DNA of 64,000 bases from assembly GCF_010015445.1 (NCBI RefSeq), contig NC_053120.1:1799278-1863277 (forward strand). Direction: 5' to 3'. This DNA comes from Perca fluviatilis. Lineage: Eukaryota > Chordata > Actinopteri > Perciformes > Percidae. Position 1 is the first letter of the stretch. Each line of letters opens with the position of its first letter. Positions 47,901 through 58,528 of this stretch are shown piece after piece. The notes beneath the pieces are model-generated. The model saw only the letters and a list, made by a program, of their open reading frames with translations. It was not told where the DNA came from and did not search any database. The position numbers and the translations under genes are program-made.

Positions 47901-50900
47901 CGAAGCGTCAGTATTTTACAAGTTGGGAGTGAGAACAGTTTGGACAGGAAGCATTGTACACACGTTCAAGTGTCGTTGGTCACAGATCAGACACAACTAA
48001 ACATACTTTAAACACCTGCATTTGGAAATATCACGTTTCTCAGTTTGAGTTCAGACTGTTTCTGTGACAGAGAGACTTCAGTTATTATAAATCTAAAGAT
48101 TCTGTAAAATACAGTGTTCTGAAGGTTTTATATAAAAAAGACCTTCTTGAAAAGGACTTGGACTTCTTGAAGATCTTTTAATTATTTATATCTAGATCTC
48201 TCATGTGTCTCAGTTTGAGTCCAGACTAAATGTGTTCAAACTGTTCAGACTGACACACAGAAAACAAGTGAACTGAAGGGAATTTAAAAGTTCTTTTATA
48301 GATTTAAAGCTGCCAATCATCCTTTATAATATTATTCAAATGTTATTTATTTATATATCCAAATAATATTAGAATATTTACTGCTCAAATGCAGCCTGTT
48401 ATTAATATGTACTACACTACTCAGACTTATGCATCGCCAATGCCACTATAAGCATGTGGTTGTTGTTACACGTCCTGTCCACTAGAGGGACCTCCAACAT
48501 CAGCCTGGCCTTGAAGGAGACCTGCGTCATGGCGCATTACATTTCTGGCTCACCGCTTTGTTTACTTTCATTTTCCACCACGAGTACAGAGCGACAAACA
48601 TAAATCAACAGAGATCTCTATAATGGAACATTATGTAACAAGTGTAGTGAAGCGGCTCTGTTGTAAAGGCTAACGGTGCTCAGTTAGCACAATGACATCA
48701 TGTTAGAAAGCACAACCAAAACAATTTGTCATAAACTAAGTAACAAAAGTGTTAGCCACGATGCTTATGGCATTGATAACGGTCAATGGTGCTGTCACTA
48801 ATGTTACTACGATGTGTTTCTAGCAGATTGTCACATTACTGAGAATACAGCTGTTAGAAGGTAATATATGAAGTGGAAGCTAACACTGTCAGCTGCAGCT
48901 AACATAAACTTTAGCTGTCTCCATGAAGATCCCAGCTAAGCTCATATTACTTGCAGTTAGGAAACAAGAACAAGCTTACTAATGATAACCTAAGCATTTT
49001 GGCTCGGTGGATGTTGATTTTAAGGTCATGTTAAAACAATTTCCCATCCTTCTACCGATTTTCCAGCCGCAACCCATCACGCCCCCCTGTACTAACGTAA
49101 CTCAGTATGTAGCGTTAGCTCCTTATGTTAAGACCTCACAATGCCTTGTGTTTCTCACTCCCGCTAACTTATTGTTAAGTTAGATTAGCTAACATTAGCC
49201 AACATATTTATGAAGAATCACATTCGAATAGTAATTTCAGGATACAAATAGAATTAATTTTTTACTCTTTGAATTATATTCAACAGCAAGTTGACTGATG
49301 ACTTCTGTGTGACATCATAAACAGCCTTCTTGCTGTTGAAATCCAGTGAAAGTCTGCTTTCATCCAGGCCGTCAAAGATGAAGAGAACTCTAGAGCCAGT
49401 GAGCTGCTCTGCTGTGACCTCCTGTAATGCTGGATGGAAAACATGGAGCAGCTCCAGAAGACTGTACTGCTCATCTTTGATAAAGACTTTTGGAATTTGT
49501 TCCAACAGCCCTAGTGAGTTATACACTGTATGTGAGCACAATACATGAACTGACCTGAGAGTCTCCAGTCTACAGTTTGGACTCTGCAGTCCAGCACACA
49601 GATGCTCCACTCCTGAATCCAGCAGGTCATTGTAACTCAGGTCCAGCTCTCTCAGATGGGAGGGGTTGCACTTCAGCGCTGAGGCCACAACTTCACAGTC
49701 AGTCTCAGAGAGGTAACAGTCAGAAAGTCTGTGATGACATAATGAAAACATTTAAAATATAATCAAATCTGAAACTTTTATCCTTAAAGTGATGGTTCGG
49801 AGTAATTTCACCTTCACGGTCCTTTCCCCAGTGATCTCGCAAGCCCACCCCCCCCCCCAGAAGCTTTCTTACCTGGGTCTAGCGTTAGAGTAAGCGTTAG
49901 TCGCTGAATGCATAGCGAGGCTAATGGATCGAGTGTCTCTTAACATTACCCCACTAATAATGCCCAAAAATGATACCAAAGGTCTACACTAGTATATATA
50001 GGTTATGCACTCATAAAACGATGGATTGGAAAGTTTTTAAGTACACCGAAGTTTATGTAAATAACACTTGCTCGCTGGCTTCTGCTCTCTGCTGTTGTTG
50101 TTGCTGCTGTGAGACGAGTGCTTAGGGACGTCTACAAATTACTACGCCGAAAAGAGATGCAACAAAAATATTTTTAGTTTAACTTATTTTTTAAAGTAAG
50201 TGCTGTAGTATAACTAGCAGGAGACAAGTAATAATTGAGGTTAAGGGACATTGGACCTTATTTAATCATTAAATTAATAAATATTTTTGTTGCATCTCTT
50301 TTCGGTGTTGTAATTTATAGATGTCCCTAAGCACTCTTACCGCCCGGTAGTAACAGCAGCAGCAGCAGCAGAGAGCAGAGAGCAGAAGAGAGCAGGCAAG
50401 TGTTCATAAACTTCTGGTGTACTTACAAACTTTCCAATCCATCGTTTTATGAGTGCATAACCTATTTGTACTAGTGTAGACGTTTGGTATCATTTCGGGC
50501 ATTATTAGTGGGGTAATGTTAAGAGACACTTCGGATCCATTAGCCTCTGCGCTAAGCTATTCAGCTGATAACGCTACGCTACGCTAACGCTCCCAATGTT
50601 CGACCCAGGTGAAAAAAGCTTCTGGGGGGGTGTTTGGCTCGAGGTCATGGTGCAAAGGACCCTAGGGTGAAACTACTCCGAACCATCACTTTAAAAACCA
50701 GACTATAACATTTGATCACAAAGCACATTCACAAGGGTCTGACGTTAGATTCAGATATGTTGAGGTGAGAGGTCACGTGACTCCTTTCAACCAATTCAAA
50801 AGATGCTCATTGTTGGAAACTAAACAATTTAAAGTTGCAGCTTTTATTTCACAAGGATGGATATGTTTTCTTGGCCTCCCCTTACATCCTCTCTCACATC

Positions 50901-53900
50901 AAACCGCTGGGTATTGCCTCTAATTTCCTGATAGATTTGATTCAGATTCATAAATTCAATGTTTATTTGGGGTATTTCAGTTGCAAAACTAATTTAGCTT
51001 GGATATGAAAGCGCCCTGAGATTTGTGATACGACCGGCTGGCCTGCATTACCATCCAGGCAGAGTGCCTCTTCAACCCCTGTACTTAGCAGAACACAGCT
51101 GTGGACAGCTGCAAAAGGGAAAATTAGCAACAAAATGCCTCCCCAACAACTGAGTGTGCAGGTGGAGAACAGATTTGCTGCTCTGCTGCAGTTCATTGAC
51201 AATGTTAACATCTTCTGGGGCCGCAGACATCTTTTTAAAGCAGATGGACTCTTCCTTAACAAGCCAGGAGTAAAGCTGTTCACCTCTAGCCTACTTTACT
51301 TTCTGCGCAACACATCTGCTCCCTTGGCCAAGGACACGAGACAAGATGAATCAAAACAAGAGGATACACAACAAAGTGCGGCAGTGATCCACCACAGCCC
51401 CCACCTGAGCATAGATTTGACCATGGGAGACCACAGAGCGAAGATAAGAAATCTCAACCCCCCCTTCTCACCCGTCCAACACTCCTCAAACCCCTTTAAC
51501 AACCACAACGCCTTTTTGGACCAATCGCTCTCCCAATTCACCATTTCCCCTGCTTCACCCTGCCACATGTTGGGGTTCACTGACCGGATGGAACAGCTGG
51601 TAGATGCTGGAATCAAGTTTGCCCTAATGCCTTCTCCCATCATTCCCCCCCAGCAGGCACCTCTGCCCCCTGAAGGACTGCAGCGAATTCCCTCTCCCCA
51701 GACTGATAAGTATGCTTGTGTATAAAATGAAACAAGCTTTAACTGATATGTGCTGGGTCCAGGCTGCATGCCTAGTGGCACGCATGACTCTTTCCAGGAC
51801 AAGCCTGGGCCCTGTGTATTAAATTCTTCCTCAATCTATGTTGTGATAGGTAATAGAAAAAGAATGGTGATAGGTAATGGAAAATTAATGATGAATAAAC
51901 AATTAACTGCAAATTTAGCAAATTTAGCATCCATTCCTCGTCAGCCACAGTCTATCCCAAAAAATGAAAACGCACTAACCCTAGCCCTACTAAACGTCTG
52001 GTCTTTCGCAGGAAAATCTTTTTTAATCAATGATTTTATTATTAAGCACAATCTTGATTTTATGTTTTTAACTGAAACATGGTTAGACCATACTAACAGT
52101 GCTGCTGTTCTCATTGAGTCAGCTCCCCCTAACTTCAGTTTTATGAGTGAGAATAGAGTGAATAAGAAAGGAGGTGGAGTCGCCATTTTGTTTAATGTCT
52201 CATTCCAATGTACTCAAATATCTTAGGGAAATTTTGCTTCTTTTGAATAAATGGCTCTTCAGCTAAGATCCTCCCCTCAAGCTATACTTCTAAATATCTA
52301 CAGACCACCTAAATACTGTACAAACTTCTTTGACGACTTTACTGAACTGTTGTCTATAATCTGTATTAATTATGACCGTGTAATTATTGCTGGTGATTTT
52401 AATATTCATGTTGACAACCCCCAGGACCGAGGGACCAAAGAACTGTGTTGTGTTTTTGAGAGCTATGGACTGACTCAGCATGTGACACAGCCCATGCCCT
52501 CACTGGGGCCTCAGTCACTGAGCTTGTAGATAATTTCAACTGTAAAATTACAACTGTTATTGATGCTATTGCTCCCACTGGGGTCAAAGCTGTCTCTGGT
52601 AAGAAAAGATCTCCATGGAGAAATTGTATAGTGGTGAGAACAGAAAAAAGAGAGTGTTGAAAAGCTGAACGCAGTTGGCAAAAAACTAATCTCCAGGTCC
52701 ATTATAACATCTATAAAGAGAGACTTCACATTTATAATTTGGAACTAAGGAATGCAAGGTGGTCCTTTTTCTCTGACATTATTGCCAGAAACAATAATAA
52801 TTCACGTGCTTTGTTTGCTACTGTCGATAGATTAACTAACCCTCCAGTACCAGTAGTATCTGAACTGTTGTCTACCAAGGCTTGCAATGACTTTGCCTCC
52901 TTCCTCACAGACAAAATTCAGGAAATTAGACAAACAGTCAGTGCTTCAAGTACAGGATATGTGTTGTCACAGTATTCACGCAAAACAAATTCCAATATGA
53001 CACAATTTCATACAATCAACCATAAAATCCTGGAGGACATTATACAACATCTGAAAACCTCCTCCTGTTGCCACGATATTCTACCAATGGGCCTTTTCAA
53101 AAATGTTTCAAATTGTTTGGCTTCAGATCTTCTGCAGATTGTAAACACATCTCTTCTCTCAGGTATCTTCCCACAGGCCCTGAAAACTGCAGTCATCAAG
53201 CCACTCCTAAAAAAGAACAATCTAGACACGACACTAATGAGCAACTATAGGCCGATATCAAACCATCCATTTTTAAGTAAAATCATAGAAAAAGTGTTTT
53301 TTCAACAAGTCAGCCGTTTCTTATCACTAAACAACAGTTTTGATGCCTTCCAGTCAGGTTTTCGACCACACCACAGCACTGAGACTGCTCTTATTAAAGT
53401 CTTTAATGACATCCACTTAAACACAGATAGTGGCAAAATGTCAGTCTTAGTATTACTTGATCTCAGTGTTGCATTTGATACGGTCGACAATGACATATTA
53501 CTAGACCGATTGGAAAACTGGGTTGGTCTTTCTGGCTCAGTACTAAAGTGGTTTGAATCCTATTTAAAGAATAGGGACTACTTTGTGTCTATAGGTAATT
53601 ATACATCTGAGCATACAAATATGACGTGCGGAGTTCCCCAAGGCTCAGTTCTGGGGCCTCTTCTGTTCAACATCTACATGCTTCCACTGGCTCAGATTAT
53701 GGAAAACAAAAAAATAAGTTACCATAGTTATGCGGATGACACACAAATTTACATAACCTTATCGCCAGGGAACTATAGCCCAATACAACAACTGAATATG
53801 TGCATTGAACAAATTAACGACTGGATGTGCCAGAACTTTCTTAAATTAAATGAAGAAAAAACTGAGGTGGTTGTTTTTGGAGCAAAAGAGGAATGATTAA

Positions 53901-56900
53901 AAGTCAGCGCTCAGTTTCAAACGACAATGTTAAAAACAACAGACAAAGCCAGAAATCTTGGTGTAGTCATGGACTCAGACCTGAATTTTAAAAGCCACAT
54001 TAAGACAATTACAAAATCAGCCTATTATCACCTTAAAAATATATCAAGGGTTAAAAGACTTATGTCTCAGCAGGATTTGGAAAAACTTGTCCATGCTTTT
54101 ATCTTCAGTAGACCTGACTACTGTAACAGTGTCTTTACAGGTCTCCCTAAAAAATCAATCAGACAGCTGCAGCTGATTCAGAACGCTGCTGCTCGAGTCC
54201 TCACTGAAAGTGGATCACATCACTCCAGTATTGAAGTCTGTACACTGGCTTCCAGTGCCTCAAAGAATTGATTTCAAAATACATTTACTGGTTTATAAAT
54301 CACTAAACAGTTTAGGGCCAAAATACATTTCTGATCTGCTACTACACTATGACCCACCCAGACCTCTCAGGTGGTCTGGGACAGGTCTACTTGTTGTCCC
54401 CAGAGTCAGAACTAAACAGGGGGAAGCAGCGTTCAGTTTTTATGCTCCACATATCTGGAACAAACTCCCAGAAAACTGCAGGTCCGCAGCAACTCTCAGT
54501 TCTTTAAATGAAGGCTGAAGACCTTTCTTTTTGATGTTGCCTTTCTTTAAATAACCTATTTTATCTGCTTTTTTATCTTAAACTGTTTTAACTGCTCTTT
54601 ATTTAAATTATGACATTCTACTACTGTTGTCACATTATAGAAACACACTGCTGACTCTGTATACACTGTAAAAAGGCTGTCTGTTGTGATTAAATTATGA
54701 CAGAAGATACTTTAGCTATAAACACAAAGATCATCATCGTCTCATTCTCACGGCATTTGAGACAACAAAGACATTTGCAGAGTAACATGTAGAAGTATTT
54801 ACAATAAACAGGTTTATCTTTTATAGTGTGTAAGTTTTATATTGTTCATGTGTGTAAGGTCTGTATGTTTACTCTAATACTGATGGTCTCAGCTTCACAG
54901 TAATTTAAAATGATAATCACATCAGGACTTACCGAGCCTTCCTGCAGTTCCTCACAGCTGGAAACAGTCTCCATCGTCCCTCTGGTGTTGTGTTGTACTT
55001 CTCCAGGTCCAACTCATCCAGAACCTCCTCTGATATCTGCAGCATGTAGGACAGAGCTGAGCACTGAATCTCAGAGAGTTTCTTCTCTGATCTGTTCTCT
55101 GACTTCAGGAACTCTTGGATCTCCTGATGGACTGAGCGGTCGTTCATCTCCGTCAGACAGTGGAAGATGTTGATGCTTCTGTCAGCAGAGATCCCATAAC
55201 TGTTCATCTTCTTCAGGTTTTTGATGGCTCTCTGGATGATTTCTGGACTGCTGTCTGTCTGACCCAGCAGGCCTCCTAAGAGTCTCTGGTTGGACTCCAG
55301 AGAGAGGCCATGAAGGAAGCGGACAAACAGGTCCAGGTAGCCATTTTTACTTTCTAATTTCTTCATGGCTCTCTTCAGGAAGACATCCAGGGATGGGTAA
55401 TGGTCATCTTGTTCCTTCTGGTCCCTGTCTTCTCCCAGGAAGTCCTCCTGTGTGTTCCTGTTGGTGTAACAGTGGAACAGGTAGACTGCAGCCAGAAACT
55501 CCTGAACGCTCAGATGAATGAAGCAGTAGACTGTTTTCTGGAAGATCACACTCTCTCTTTTGAAGATCTTTGTACAAACTCCTGAGTACAGCGAGGCCTC
55601 TGTGACATCCAGACCACAGCGCTCCAGGTCTTCTTGGTAGAACATGATGTTTCCTTTCTCCAGCTGTTCAAACGCCAGCCTCCCCAGCTTCAGAAGAACT
55701 TCCCCGTCAGCCTCCGTCAGCTCCTGTGGACTCGTCTCATGTCCCTCAGCATACTTGAGCTTCTTCCTCTTTGTCTGAACCAGCAGGAAGTGTGAGTACA
55801 TGTCAGTCAGGGTCTTGGGCAGCTCTCCTCTCTGGTCTGCAGTCAACATGTGGTCCAGAACTGTAGCAGTGATCCAGCAGAAGACTGGGGGGACAGACGC
55901 ATGTGTAGGCTCCTGGAGGTCTTGATGTGGGAGATGATTCTGCTGGACAGCTCTTCATCACTGACTCTCTTCCTGAAGTACTCCTCCTTCTGGGCATCAG
56001 TGAAGCCTTGTACTTCTGTTACCCTGTCAACGCACGCAGGAGGGATCTGATTGGCTGCTGCAGGTCGGGAAGTTATCCAGACGAGAGCCGAGGGAAGCAG
56101 CTTCCCCTGGATGAGGTTTGTCAACAGCACGTTGACTGATGACTTCTGTGTGACATCAGAAACAGCCTCATTGTTGTTGAAATCCAGGTAAAGTCTGCTT
56201 TCATCCAGGCCGTCAAAGATGAAGAGAACTTTAGAGCCAGCGAGCTGCTCTGCTGGGACCTCCTGTAATGTTGGATGGAAAACACGGAGCAGCTCCAGAA
56301 GACTGTACTGCTCATCTTTGATCAAGTTCAGCTCCCTGAAGGAAAGAGGAATCACCAGACTGATATCTTGGTTCTCCAAACCCTCGGCCCAGTCCAGACA
56401 GAACTTCTGCACTGAGAAGGTTTTTCCAACGCCAGCGACGCCGCTCGTCAGAACCACTCTGATGTGTTTCTGTTGGTCAGGTAAGGCTTTAAAGATGTCA
56501 CAGCACTTGATTGGAGAGTCATGGAGGGTCTTCTTCTTGGAAGCTGTCTCGAGCTGCCTCACCTCATGTTGGGTATTAACCTCTTCACTCTGTCCCTCTA
56601 TGATGTAGAGGGCAGTGTAGATCCTGTTGAGGAGGGTTCTACTTCCTGTTTCAGCTCCTTCAGTCACACGTTCAAATGTCTCCTTCAGCCTGATCTTATG
56701 TTTCTGACGACCAACATTCACTAAAAAAGGACAAAGGTGAGAGACAGAACAAGAAAGAACATTAACATTCTGGTGATTATTTGTATTACCAACATGAAAA
56801 CGTCTGTGCTGTATGACTCAATACATTTCTGTAAAACTGTAATATAAACCTATATACAGTGCCTTGCGAAAAGTATTCGGCCCCTTGGAACGTTCGACCT

Positions 56901-58491
56901 TTTGCCACATTTCAGGCCTCAAACATAAAGATATAAAACTGTAATTTTTTGTGAAGAATCAACAACAAGTGGGACACAATCATGAAGTGGAACGAAATTC
57001 ATTGGCTATTTCAAACTTTTTTAACAAATAAAAACTGAAAAAGTGGGCAAAATTATTCAGCCCCTTTACTTTCAGTGCAGCAAACTCTCCCCAGAAGTTC
57101 AGTGAGGATCTCTGAATGATCCAATGTTGACCTAAATGACTAATGATGATAAATAGAATCCAGCTGTGTGTAATCAAGTCTCCGATAAATGCACCTGCTC
57201 TGTGATAGTCTCAGAGGTCCGTGTAAAGCGCAGAGAGCATCAAGAAGAACAAGGAACACACCAGGCAGGTCCGAGATACTGTGGAGAAGTTTAAAGCCGG
57301 ATTTGGATACACAAAAGATTTCCCAAGCTTTAAACATCCCAAGGAGCACTGTGCAAGCGATAATATTGAAATGGAAGGAGTATCAGACCACTGCAAATCT
57401 ACACGACCGGCCGTCCCTCTAAACTTTCAGCTCATACAATGAGAAGACTGATCAGAGATGCAGCCAAGAGGCCCATGATCACTCTGGATGAACTGCAGAG
57501 ATCTACAGCTGAGGTGGGAGACTCTTGTCCATAGGAGAACAATCAGTCATATACTGCACAAATCTGGCCTTTTATGGAAGAGTGGCAAGAAGAAAGCCAT
57601 TTCTTAAAGATATCCATAAAAAGTGTCGTTTAAAGTTTGCCAAAAGCCACCTGGGAGACACACCAAACATGTGGAAGAAGGTGCTGTGGTCAGATGAAAC
57701 CAAAATCGAACTTTTTTGGGCAACAATGCAAAACGGTTGCGTGTTAAAAGCAACACAGCTCATCACTCCTGAACACACCATCCCCACTGTCAAACATGGT
57801 GGTGGCAGCATCATGGTTTGGGCCTGCTTTTCTTCAGCAGGGACAGGGAAGATGGTTAAAATTGATGGGAAGATGGATGGAGCCAAATACAGGACCATTC
57901 TGGAAGAAAACCTGATGGAGTCTGCAAAAGACCTGAGACTGGGACGGAGATTTGTCTTCCAACAAGACAATGATCCAAAACATAAAGCAAAATCTACAAT
58001 GGAATGGTTCACAAATAAACATATCCAGGTGTTAGAATGGCCAAGTCAAAGTCCAGACCTGAATCCAATCGAGAATCTGTGGAAAGAACTGAAAACTGCT
58101 GTTCACAAACGCTCTCCATCCAACCTCACCGAAGCTCGAGCTGTTTTGCAAGGAGGAATGGGCAAAAATGTCAGTCTCGATGTGCAAAACTGATAGAGAC
58201 ATACCCTAAGCGACTTACAGCTGTAATCACAGCAAAAGGTGGGCGCTACAAAGTATTAACTTAAGGGGGCGTGAATAATTTTGCACGCCCGCAATATTTC
58301 AGTTTTTATTTGTTTAAAAGGTTTGAAATATCCAATAAATTTCGTTCCACTTCATGATTGTGTCCCACTTGTTGTTTTATATCTTCATGTTTGAGGCCTG
58401 AAATGTGGCAAAAGGTCGAAAAGTTTAAAGGGGCCGAATACTTGCAAGGCACTGTATACATACACATATATATATACATACACATATACAT

Positions 58492-58528
<37 letters not shown>

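Larger units (their letters stand above)
51120..54560 (+). mobile_element. L2-clade LINE in an NLR intron
   Basis: A 5'-truncated non-LTR element on the strand opposite to the host gene. It contains the end of ORF1, an endonuclease and a reverse transcriptase, in that order. Motifs [20 protein letters not shown] and [12 protein letters not shown] are typical of the L2 (Maui) clade. Frameshifts at about 52226, 52529 and 53896 show that it is inactive. The 3' boundary is approximate. Confidence 0.88.

Noticed and set aside
51296..51802. Minus-strand 168-codon ORF
   Set aside because: Antisense to the L2 ORF1 tail; no family motif.
57572..58012. Minus-strand 146-codon ORF
   Set aside because: Antisense shadow of the Tc1-like transposase.
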